Shown here in pieces: positions 54,410 to 64,000 of a stretch of 64,000 nucleotides of DNA (its first letter is position 1; the number at the start of each line of letters is the position of its first letter). A program made the position numbers and the translations under genes. Under the pieces are notes generated by a model. The model did not search any database, was not told the DNA's origin, and was given only the letters and a program-made list of their open reading frames with translations. The stretch is from Acanthococcus lagerstroemiae (lineage: Eukaryota; Arthropoda; Insecta; Hemiptera; Eriococcidae), in the NCBI GenBank assembly GCA_031841125.1, contig CM063107.1, forward strand, positions 24,384,499 to 24,448,498, read 5' to 3'.

Positions 54410-56390
54410 GCAATCAAGTCGCTTGTGCCGAGCTTTAAGAAGCGTATACAAATTACACTACAAAAATTATCTCAAATAATGAATGAAAATGAAACTGTAC
54501 GTATTAGACATCATAAAACAGCATGAAAAAGAATGGGATGAAATCATATGAGTTTAGCTAATTTTGAATGCTGAATATAATGGCATTAACCATTTCTCTC
54601 GAGAACCCCTCGTTTTCCATTATCAAAATTACCTAATATTAATTTTATCAAATTTTTTCACTTTTTCTTCCTTTTTGTAGTCCACAAATAGCTACACTGA
54701 TACTGAACAATACTGAACAATGATAGTTGTTTCATCAGTGGTATCATTTTGGTGATATTGAAATTCGCATCCGCAGTGTTGCCAAGCTGACATCTTGGAT
54801 GTTAGATTTAGCACACTTCTCTTCATCTAGCTTCCAAAAATTTCAATCTGAAATCTGGCATCTGCTGTTAGCATCCATCAATTTTTTGCATCGAATTTCA
54901 AATTTTAACATCAGCGAAAAAAATTTACTTTGTGATATCGTAAACCAAAGTCGTAGGTAATTGAAGTAGAAAATCAGGAATGAGCTAGTCTAGCAAAGAT
55001 ACTGTAGATACTACGTACCAACTACCTAGGAATACTGGACCACCATATTGAGGTACAAATGAAATTACATTTTCATACAGCCCAGTGCTGATTTTATAAT
55101 TTTTAATTTTCGAAAATTCTACTTATTTGATACGCTGCTCGATACAGTCGTTTTATTACATGTTCTGTAGGAGTAGTTTTGATTTTATAATTTTCTCTTT
55201 TGCGCGCAATGATACGTTAATAAAATATGATATTAACATTTTTTAAATTTTCAAAATCGAAATAAATAATCCTGATTTGATGTTTTCAGAATTCACTCAT
55301 ATGGCAAAACTACGAAATTTTACCTCACGTCATGAAAACATTCTCATAAAAATACAACATTTCATATAAAAGTATACTTGAATTTATCTTGAAATGAGTG
55401 TATTTGAACTCCTTTTCTTGACCCACTAAAGTCTGTAGAGTGTATCAAACTTGAAGGAACAGAAAAAAGTGAGCAGAGTCGCCCTGTGTTATAAAATTCA
55501 AAATACTAATAAGACAGAATAACTTACGAAAAAGTAAACTTAAAAGAACAAATGTAAATTAATACAAAAAAATCAAGACAGGGTGAAACCATAACTTCAT
55601 AAACACAACCACAAACAAAAACATCAAGACAGGGTGAAACCATAACTTCATAAACACAACCACAAACATTGACAGCGAAACACTTTACACACACTAAGGT
55701 TTTCTAGATAAATCAGGAAATTCTGAAACCAGTGAGCTAACTTTGATGCGGTCTTTTTTAGACTATTTTCCTTTAAAAATGATATTTTCACCAAAAATTG
55801 ATGTTAGAAAATTTTTGGGACTATTTCGGGAAGAAATCTAATTTTCAAGACAATTTTGTCAATTTTCTATTTTTTGAGAAAAACATTTTAAAAATTTTAA
55901 ATTTTTCAAGAGGAAAATCTTTACAAAATCCGCTACACTTGAAGACATTTTTTCGAAAAATCATAACACCCTTAATATTTGTTCAATAAAGTAATTTAAT
56001 TCAAATAAAAATTAGGTTCAGTCTTCCAAGGCCTTCAATTTGATACCAGTGAAGTCATAGTTTTATAGGGACTTTCTGGGATTGTTTTACCTTCTTTTGA
56101 GATTATTTCATTTTTATAGACTCATTATGGACTATTTAGGTCTTGTTACAGACTTTTAATATTGCCATTTATTGAGGTTTTAGCGCCTAAAAATCCCGGC
56201 CCTGCTAATAACAAATTTAACAGAACTCAATAACAAGGACAGGTTTACCAAAACTTTACCAACAACCAATCAGAACACAGGACACGATAAGACAGTTCAC
56301 CACATAAGACTACCACTACTGGCAGGGGTCAAGGGTAATTTAATGATAGAAACTATGTCCCTTCGTTATGCCAACAAAGTTGCAAAACCA
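54410..56390. other. A+T-rich sequence; no gene recognised
   Basis: It includes a perfect 45-bp tandem duplication at 55572-55667. The rest shows no conserved motif, and its open frames are Phe/Lys-rich and chance-like. Confidence 0.45.
55572..55667 (+). repeat. Perfect tandem duplication, 45-bp units, 51-bp period
   Basis: ATCAAGACAGGGTGAAACCA and the 25 bases after it occur identically at 55572-55616 and 55623-55667. Six A-rich bases separate the units. The lack of divergence means a very recent event or an assembly duplication. Confidence 0.95.
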
Positions 56391-56400
56391 GGTATGTATA

Positions 56401-56676
56401 CATAGGCACCGACTTGGCTGTTTTTGGGGGCTTAGGTCCCCCAATGGAAACTTTAGAGGGGTGACGCCCCCCAATATTTTCAACTTAAAAATGGATACAT
56501 TTTACCATCAATGTTTAAATTTAACAAAAAAGAAAAACAAGGAGAAAACGAATAAGAATAAGATCGATACTACCAAAATATCCAGACGCGTCTCAATAAA
56601 ATAATCAAACAAAAAACCGCGCTCCGGCTGATTCTGTGCCCCCCCCCCCAATATTTTTCATAAGTCGGCGCCTATG
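56401..56676. mobile_element. hAT-like MITE, 276 bp, 8-bp target duplication (7/8)
   Basis: Terminal inverted repeats are CATAGGCACCGACTT and (inverted) CATAGGCGCCGACTT. The flanks are TATGTATA at 56393-56400 and TTTGTATA at 56677-56684. G-rich and C-rich runs (56639-56649) lie just inside the ends. Confidence 0.85.
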
Positions 56677-57500
56677 TTTGTATAGCTCTAATAAATAACC
56701 TTTCTCCGTTCGCCTGGCCGATTCATCCATCAACGGCCAAGCCCTTCGTGTATCCTGCAGACTACCAATGCCAGCCTTGCCAATAAAGAAAACTTTCAAG
56801 ACTTGGAAACGTCCAAAAGCTGAACTTACTGCCTTTTGAAATTGGTATGCATAACAAATAGACTTACTGCGTTTCAGAAACGAGCTCTTCAGTTAGTAAA
56901 TATATGTATATTGCGATAGGATGAAGTGAAATAAGATAATGACGAATCGGAAATTTCACTGCCCAATTCCGAAAGGATTTACTGCGTTGGTTTTGGAAAA
57001 GTTTTTGGATAAATTAATGAAAACCTCGCATTTTCTTCAAAAGTCAAAAATTCAGAATTTTTTTTCATTTAAGAACTTTAAACTGTTCAGTTGAAGAAAT
57101 TTTTTAAATAACCGAGCAATTTAAATTCACACATGAATTAAAATTTACCAAATAGCTTGATTTATAAATCAAAAAGTTCTACCATCACCAAACAAAATAT
57201 AACTCGATTCAGTGGATTCATAATGTTAAACGGTCCAAAATTTTGAAAATTAGCGGGGGGAGGGGAATGAAATTTGTTCGAGATCAAAAAGAATACAAGA
57301 TAAAGAAATCCCGAACTTCGTGTTCAAGTTAATCGATTATTATCTAGAATTTCATAAGTGTTATAGACTAGCTGTGATCTATACGAACTTTTCAAACGAA
57401 TGCTCAGAAATGCAAGTAACACACGCACAGAAAACAAAACACTTAAAACTGGAAAACGTTGCCGTAGCGAGGGCATCGCAATAATTACAACCGCACTCAG

Positions 57501-57506
57501 TTTATT
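57501..57506 (-). terminator. Poly(A) signal AATAAA
   Basis: AATAAA on the minus strand lies about 110 bases after the stop codon of the 57617 exon, a normal 3'UTR length for an insect gene. GT-rich sequence follows on the minus strand. Confidence 0.45.
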
Positions 57507-57616
57507 GTACAGCAAAATCTAATGCGAAGACGGATTTGCGGCGTTTCAATTAGGCAATTTCTCATACATAACGAAAATAAGTTGCAGAATGAACGCCGCC
57601 AATTCATCTTGAACAT

Positions 57617-57720
57617 TCACGGCGTACGCGCCGCGGTGTCGATATCAAGCGGCTGATACTGGTCCAGCATCGAAGTGTTCACCAACAAAAGAGGGGCGGT
57701 TTGGATCACCTTGTCCTGCC
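57617..57720 (-). CDS. Probable 3'-terminal exon of an unrecognised minus-strand gene
   Basis: The minus strand reads DKVIQTAPLLLVNTSMLDQY and then QPLDIDTAARTP followed by TGA at 57619-57617. An AG acceptor lies at 57716-57717, or alternatively at 57720-57721. The frame stays open further upstream, to about 57818 (KLTEGIGYIVSISREKKIYG and on), so the exon may be longer. Base composition changes to G+C-rich exactly where the peptide becomes protein-like, and a poly(A) signal follows. I do not recognise the protein. If it is real, either the Eph 5' exons lie between 51.2 and 57.5 kb, or this gene is nested in an Eph intron on the same strand. Confidence 0.45.
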
Positions 57721-57829
57721 TACACACCAGGTTTTCGACGGGAATTTTCTCAAATATTCCATAAATTTTCTTTTCTCGACTAATCGACACAATGTACCCT
57801 ATTCCCTCTGTAAGTTTTCCCTAACTTAA

Positions 57830-59860
57830 CGTCGAAAATCTTCAAGTTGCCAGCTCACTGAAAGAGAAAATTATATTCTCGGGCATCCGAGAACTTACAC
57901 AATTCGGATTCGAAACTCGTACGCTTCGAATTATAAAGTCAGCATTTACATACGAATAAGAGCTATAAAATTGGAGTTTTATGAAGGCTGGATTCTGGAG
58001 AATCCTACGGAGTGTTATCTCTCGTCACTGGCGCCTTCGGTTGAGAAGAAATGTAGAAAAAGTCGTTAAGTACCTTTTGTGTTGTAGTCCGGCACTGTTG
58101 GTCGCATTTAATTCAGATTCGCGAGACACAGCGTCAGCGCACGAGTATTTACTACACTATTTCAATGTTTCTGAAGTACACTTTCTGTAGCTTCTACAAA
58201 ACTACGACTATGTGAATACACTCTTTCTGTAGAACTTCTGGAATCCCTTTCTTCCCAGTGATCGTTACAGACCAGTATTTGCAAATTCTGAGAACACTCC
58301 TAGAAAGGGGCCAGTTGAACCACAACACACGTACGCCAATCTTGATTCATAGCTGATTTAAAAAAAAGTTCTAATTTTCAGGACAACAGGATGATCAGCT
58401 TTACTTCGTGGCGGCTAGCTGATTACGTTAACAATTTCGAATTTTTTTAGCATGACAAAAATTATACATCTCAAAAGAGCCGTAAAAAAATTAAATATTT
58501 ATAAAAATGAGAGCAGAGTTTCTGTAATCCGCGAAAGAAATTAAGCTGTAGCGGTAGCATTTAATTTTTTATGAAAGGTCGTTACCGCCGAAGTGTATTC
58601 TAAATCTCAGTTACACATTACCCGAGGAATTTTTAATCACCCCACTTTCGTGCGATGTTAGAGGCAGGTTGATTTGGACGTATCACATTTTTCTTTTTCA
58701 ATATAAATATGTAGCTTTTATGATCATTATTTTCATACCCATCAAAATTGAAGCTAATTAAGACCAGTACATCCTAAACTAGCAGAAGAGTCACCCAGGA
58801 GCTCATTGGGTAACCTTTTCAATTGGAGCTCCTTAAAACCTGTAAACATGCAAAACAGACTGACTGAAGAAAGAGTTGGAGAGTGAATGGCATAAAACTT
58901 TTTAAAAAAATCGAAAATCGAGTTTTCAGCGCAATCTGGTGGAGGAAGTCAAAAGGCACATTTTAGAGTTGGTTTCGCGATTTTATCACGACTTAGAGCC
59001 AGCTAGACCTTTCTTTCGTTCTTTTTTATGAATATAAGACACTTGCTTTTTCCTGTTCGGGGGGAGGTGGGGAGGAGTACAAGGATGTCTGGAGGGTGAA
59101 GGAAGGGGGGCATTGTTCACGTGTGCTTCGTTCATCGGCATGGTCGTTCTTAAGCTCTATCTTCCGATTTCCGACAATTTCTAGGTCAAAATGTACGAAT
59201 TTTGATATTTTACAAGTATGGCATGGTCTGCCAAAACGAGCTAAGTCCACGATTTCCCCTATTTTGCACTCCTGTAGCTCGAAGACTGTTCGCACACCAA
59301 CCTTCATACTTGAGTAGTATTAGCATTGACCCCTCCCTTTCCATCTACGCAACTGAATCAGTGTTACCACTAATCGTTCGCGAGTCAAAATATTTTTTCC
59401 GATTTCCCAACATTTCGTTTTTTGGACTAAGCACGTTTTGGAGGTCAGGTCCTCAATTATTGCTAAGAATGTTGCAAAGAACACAATTTTTCGATTAAAT
59501 TTCAATCTGGCCATATTTTGATATAAGAAACATTGCGACTGTTCAGAAAGAAATTTGTACGGTAATTAGACGCAGTTGTATGACTTTTGTATGACTTTAT
59601 GACCACTGCCTCAATTGTAGGACTTTTGTATGACTTGTATAACCGGTAGACACCCCCTGAAAGAATCTTGCATCAAAGTTTGGTACATTTTAGTCCTTCA
59701 CATTTGGCGAAATCGGCATTCAAAAGAAGTTTGCAGGGTGTTCAACAAAATCGAATAAATTTTGAAAATAAATAACCTTTAAATGACCTTGTTCCCCAAA
59801 TTTACTATAAATGCGCTAAAATAATGAACTAACGCTAAAGATACTTCCTCTATAACACTA
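57830..59860. other. No gene recognised
   Basis: This is mixed unique and repeat-like sequence. Degenerate TTGTATGACTTTTGTATGAC words occur at 59570-59645, ending GTAGACACCCCCTG. That matches the 'TAGACACCCTG' terminus seen near 11670 and, in variant form, at 37485 and 62550. An Eph 5' exon could not be found on the minus strand. Confidence 0.4.
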
Positions 59861-61045
59861 CATTTTCATGGGAGGGGGGGGGGGATTTACTGTACAATAC
59901 GCGCATGGTGATCACGATTCACACGAGCACGTCACATGCATGCGAAGATTCTTGATACGCTGCTGGCTGTTAAGCTAATATTTCGAATTACCTCTATTAT
60001 CAAGGCTGCATTGGGGTCAAAATTTTTTCGAACATCGTGAGCGGTGAATATCGTCAATCACTCCGCAAACTTTTTTTTTACTACCGTGTGCTTATGAATT
60101 TGTGGCAGAGGGGGTGTAAGCATTTAATGATGGAAATGAAAACGCGCTCTATAGGGTGCAGCGTAGTGCAATATCAATTACAGACTTCATAGATTTTTTC
60201 TTTCGTGCAATTTAATGCCGACCGTAAAGGGGGGGGGATGAAAGAATAAAATTCTAAAATTCAAGATCGCTGCATTCGATTTTAGGGGTAATTTTTGGAT
60301 CCTCTCCCTCCTGGTGCGACCAATGAGGTAGCAAGAGCGTAGGACAAGCAACGGTTAACTCGGGATTCACCCTTTCTGATTAAAGTCACCGAATAGGGTA
60401 AAAATACAGTTTTATTTATTCAAAGTGTTACTAATAGAAAATAACGTCGAAAAAATTTCTCAACTGAAAAAGCACGGGAGCTTAAATTTGATCCAGCTTA
60501 AAAATCGGCAGCGATCTTCGAAATCGGCCACACAAAATACTTCCTATTTCGATGCTTCGTGCAATTTTACGCCGGAGAAGCTGAATTCGTACTACGACAG
60601 TGCTTTGGAAGGGGTCGGATAAAAATCTGAGGCAATATTCGAAATCAGCGACTCAGAGCTTAGTTGGCTATCCTGTCCAAAAAATTGACTTTAAAATCTC
60701 GTAAAGAATTTGGAACTCGAGGAAAACTAGAGGTAACCGGAATTAGCCCCTCCCTCATGGAGACTGAATGGTTTAGGGGGAGGGAATATGACTATTAAAA
60801 TGAATTCTGGAACTCATGTGAAAAAGCTGCAGCATATCTAACGACAAATGCTGTGAAAGTAAAAAGGTGGTCAGGATCTGGAAAATTATGGCACTAGGGG
60901 AGGCGGAAGAGGCTTCAATTTAAGAGTATCAACAGATACAATAAAAGGACATATATTTGAAAACAATGGACTCTTTCGTAACGCGATAATAACTATCACG
61001 CGGTCTTTAGATTTTTTCAAATTTTGTGGATTAATTACTCTTTTC

Positions 61046-61200
61046 CAGTGACGTATCGTCAGAGGGCACATGCCCCCAATATTTTTACATAGTTCTCTAA
61101 TATCGGCGATTGTTAAAAAAACACCTCAGTTTTCGACTTCTTCTCCCTTGAAAATCTTATTTTGCCCCTCCCCTTTTGGGAAAATCCTAGCTGGCCACTG
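61046..61200. mobile_element. Small hAT-like element in repeat L35 copy B (155 bp)
   Basis: The ends are CAGTGACGTATCGTCAG and (inverted) CAGTGGCCAGCTAGG. The flanks CTCTTTTC and CTCTTCCC agree at 6 of 8 positions. The interior (ACATAGT(T/C)CTCTAATAT and on) matches the right half of 24875-25355. The corresponding site in copy A (about 36835) lacks it. Confidence 0.75.
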
Positions 61201-61509
61201 CTCTTCCCCCAAAATCTCTGAAGTCCCTTTCATTCACACTTATCTACATTTGCGAAAGAGAGGGGAACCGAAGCGAAACCCGATGGCAGGATGTCCCAGA
61301 AGGTGACTTCATTGGTTTTCAAACTTTCGTATCATTACGACTTTCTCAAAAAAATCTTTACACTAGGGAAAGAAGCTAGACCAAATATTTTTTCATTTTC
61401 GCGTTTTTTCGCGCCGATTTTCAAATTCTCACGAACAGGATGAGATAAAAACACGAAACAGCTGACATTAGGAAAAGTGTACAGGGATTGGTTTGCGTTT
61501 CGTCATATT

Positions 61510-62142
61510 CAGAGAAAATTATTTTATGTCCTACAAACAGTGAAATATGCGCACATAATATTCCCCAAAAAAGGCCAAAATATGTCAAAATATCCCCTCA
61601 CGTGTAAAATATGCTCAAAATATTCAGGAACCTAATATGGGTATCAAAATGCAAGACTTCTCAAGCTGAATAATTGTGACACCATGTCTATGGTCAAAAA
61701 TTATAAACGCAAAAACTTAGTCCGTCACAGATAAAGAAATCAACACATGCCACAGATAACATAATTCAGAAGTACAACTTCACATCCGCATTCGGATTTG
61801 AACCATGAAAAAATATAGGAGCGCTAATGTACAACCTACCACAGTTTCTGTCATTTCATTTCCTATCGAATTTTCAGATGTTTTCATTATTTTCCAGCAT
61901 AAAAGTAGAAATATTCCCGAACAGTTCTCCAAAATGGCCAAATATTCCCAAAATATGCCCAAAAACCGAGGAAAATAATACAAATATGCATTTATATGTT
62001 TTTAATAGCAAAATATGTCAAAATATGTCCAATCAAGTTGGGTCCAATTGACTGCATGTTACATGAATCATAAAGATATGATGGATATTCCCTATATGAA
62101 TCAATAGGAAAAATATGTCGAAACTTTGAATTATTTTCCCTG
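61510..62142. mobile_element. hAT-like element in repeat L35 copy B (633 bp, 8-bp TSD 7/8)
   Basis: The ends are CAGAGAAAATTATTTTA and (inverted) CAGGGAAAATAATTCAA. The flanks are GTCATATT (61502-61509) and ATCATATT (62143-62150). The interior is full of AAAATATG(T/C)C words, like the 8067 family. Copy A at about 37128 is the empty site. Confidence 0.85.
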
Positions 62143-62557
62143 ATCATATTCACCGTGAAATGGTTCGTGAAAAGTCACGAAATACGTCAAGTGTATCGCA
62201 GCCTTAATAGAAAGATGTAGACGCGAAACGAATACCATGAAAACGATTTCATTACACCAATACACTGTGTATCTACTACGGCGATGGAGAGGGGGTTGTA
62301 TTACCTACGCCCTTCTCCTATGAAAGAAAAAAGATAAGAAAATTGCCTGAGCGAAGCGAAGGAACATTTTTTTTAATAAGAAATAGGGTAAAATCTGTTT
62401 GAAGTACTACAGAATTTCGCAGTCGATTTTTTCTTACAAAGTTCCCTGACTTTCAGGTGAAAAATTCAGAAAATCCCAAAATTCCCCGACTTTTCCAGAC
62501 GGACAAGATTCCCTGACGTTTCCAGGTTTTCCAGAGAATGGACACCCTGCACGGTAC

Positions 62558-62958
62558 ATGTATTTTACAAAACTTCGTCTCTCTCTTTTGCCATCGGTAG
62601 AGCCAGCCATTAGTGTAACGAAGTCATTCTTCCCCATTTTGGTACCCAGCTCCTCGGCTTTTTGCTTCAACAGGGGTCCATTTACTCTGACATCTTTCTA
62701 TCTGACTGTAGCAAACCACTCCTTTAATGCGACTTCTACGTAACCATCTTGTCCATCACTCTTCTCGTTTTCTTCCTTTCTTTTCTCAACACCAGCCAGT
62801 TCGATTTCGTGCCTATCTTTGAGAATTTTATTCAACAGTGGTTGTGAAACCTGTAAACGATCGGCAGCTTCCCGTTGGCTCATTTTCGGCAGGGCGCCAT
62901 ACTTTTTCAGCAATTCACATTTCACAGCAAAACTAAAATTTTTACGTTTAGCACTCAT
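62558..62958 (-). pseudogene. pogo/Tigger transposase N-terminal fragment with an internal stop
   Basis: Starting at 62958 the frame reads MSAKRKNFSFAVKCELLKKY, then MSQREAADRLQVSQPLLNKI and later VEVALKEWFATVR. A TAG stop follows. Beyond it come VRVNGPLLKQKAEELGTKMG and KNDFVTLMAGSTDGKRE. This is the CENP-B-type pair of DNA-binding helix-turn-helix domains of Tigger/pogo transposases (psq-like HTH, then 'W......G..VS...L..KA..L'). The catalytic DDE domain is missing. The sequence ends abruptly where the ...GACACCCTGC repeat begins near 62553. Confidence 0.9.
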
Positions 62959-63179
62959 TTTTGCAACGTACAGTACAAGTTGAACACGAAACGACTGATG
63001 AAAGAACACGAATGACAGCTGTGATCATGTTTAGACCAGACTAGCCAACATCCTATAAGAAACTACTCAACGCGTCATAGTCTTGATTACTCTAACCGAG
63101 ATCATGATCACACGGGAAATTATGCATGCAGTATGTCCATCCGTTCCGTTCCTTCGACTTTTGATCACTCTGCGCGGGT

Positions 63180-63230
63180 GATCACTATATCCGCGTTCAC
63201 TATAAGCGGGACCTACTGTATAAAACGCCA
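63180..63230 (-). repeat. Likely 5' terminal repeat of the Tigger fragment
   Basis: Read on the minus strand, CAGTAGGTCCCGCTTATAGT followed by GAACGCGGATATAGTGATCA starts just inside a TA dinucleotide. It has the CAGTAGG...TATAGTGAAC structure of Tigger-type termini. It lies about 250 bases upstream of the transposase start, the expected position and orientation. Confidence 0.65.
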
Positions 63231-63249
63231 ATTCTGTTCGAGTATTTGC

Positions 63250-64000
63250 CAGTCCACAACATGTTGTTCTCAACCTACACCGCGAAGACTCCCTTTTAAA
63301 TCCGTCTGAGTCGACTGGTGCCCGAATTCGGTGCGCTTACAAAATACCATCTCGGTTCACCAACATTTTTGTTTTCTGTTATTACACCGGCTTGTTTACA
63401 TTGTTACGCAAGTAAACGAAAATTACCGATTACAATAAAGGCGTCTCACTGCCCCGTTTCGGCCCGACTTTTCTCCTTCAATACTTCCTTTGAAACGGGA
63501 GATCGAAAAGAGTAAAGGCCGCCGTACGAGGGCGGCGGGCAGACGAAGAAAAACAGAAGAGGATTTTTGCGCTCGAGGTAAAATTGATGCGGAAAAACAA
63601 ATCGCGCTCTCATCTCTGTAAACAAGCCTTCCCGATTCGGGAACTTCTGAAAGAAAAAGTAAAATGGAAAAGAAAAAATTCGAATTCCCACCGTCTACGC
63701 GAGAAAGGGTTGTGTTTTTTAAGGTAGTCAAACGAAACGTTATCTCCTAAATTTTTCAAAAAACAACAAACATTCTCTCGTAGCCTACATCTGTATTCTT
63801 TCCACTGGCTTTTCGTGTCGTCGTTAACTCTTCAGCGCGAAAGGGGGAGAGGAGAGAAAGAGACAGCGAGTGAATGCGTGAGTAAGAGAGAAGGAGCAAC
63901 ATCGGCGAGAAAAACGAGGGAACGTTTAACGTCGTTACCGCTTCCCATTTTTGAAAAATTTCAAAGCCATAGAATTCGAAGCGCAGATTTGTCGTTTATC
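63250..64000. other. CpG-rich single-copy-like region; no exon recognised
   Basis: Opposed open frames (63318-63515 plus, 63423-63731 minus) have no motifs. A purine-rich GAGAGAGAAG stretch lies at 63840-63900. It could be intronic or promoter-proximal to the gene whose last exon may be at 57617. Confidence 0.35.

Larger units (their letters stand above)
60010..62550 (+). repeat. Large interspersed repeat L35, copy B
   Basis: This is the same-orientation counterpart of 35100-37490. Relative to copy A it carries two extra segments, 61046-61200 and 61510-62142, both with hAT-like ends. It lacks the 675-bp element of copy A. It ends with the CCAGAGAATGGACACCCTGC phrase, at the point where a Tigger transposase fragment begins. 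Confidence 0.88.

Noticed and set aside
1..64000. CRISPR array, bacterial operon or integrated virus
   Set aside because: No spacer-repeat regularity, no prokaryotic gene organisation, and no viral structural or replication motifs were seen. Spliced eukaryotic exons dominate the evidence.

Overview
This window looks like a transposon-dense stretch of an insect (or at least arthropod) nuclear genome. It is A+T-rich and has GT-AG introns and long introns. The main host gene I can name confidently is the single-copy insect-type Eph receptor tyrosine kinase, on the minus strand. I cannot name the species from sequence alone.

Eph layout (minus strand, so 5' to 3' runs from high to low coordinates). 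Four coding exons are readable: 51231-50947 and 29376-29231 (ephrin-binding domain), 13618-13384 (start of the Cys-rich region) and 6359-6204 (tyrosine-kinase ephrin-A/B-receptor-like Cys module). Splice phases chain correctly (0, 1, 0, 1, 1) once an apparent one-base deletion in the first of them is allowed for. The introns are about 21.6, 15.6 and 7.0 kb. The signal-peptide exon(s) should lie upstream (higher coordinates, not found here). The fibronectin III, transmembrane, kinase and SAM exons should lie beyond position 1. Two other pieces of host coding sequence are likely: a 163-codon open frame running off the left edge (491 to 1, minus), and a 3'-terminal exon with a poly(A) signal at 57617-57720 (minus).

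Almost everything else is mobile-element sequence. There are three degraded RTE/BovB-like LINE fragments (3433-4127, 25571-26260, 47930-49700) and tRNA-derived SINEs (33319-33600, a related fragment at 31235-31370, 48130-48350, 53003-53084). There are mariner-like (7644-8040, 44932-45496) and pogo/Tigger-like (52659-54400, 62558-63230) remnants, and several hAT-type MITEs whose 8-bp target duplications are still readable (15369-15541, 20939-21322, 41519-41796, 56401-56676, 61510-62142). Many elements are fold-backs with long arms (5907-6152, 9044-10077, 14585-15366, 42591-43040, 53096-53457, 54151-54372). A degenerate ~45-bp satellite at 19125-21420 changes strand several times and carries a hAT MITE.

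Two copies of a ~2.4-kb repeat (35100-37490 and 60010-62550) act as empty sites for each other and reveal at least three insertions. Between elements are CpG-rich, apparently single-copy islands (for example 6790-7140, 22700-24620, 31600-32480, 38080-39700, 50500-52600, 63250-64000) in which I can support no exon apart from the Eph exon at 50947-51231. I found no CRISPR array, rRNA, functional tRNA, bacterial-type operon or integrated virus. The most notable host-gene observation is the Eph frameshift. The most notable structural ones are the strand-switching satellite fold-back and the nested Tigger composite.
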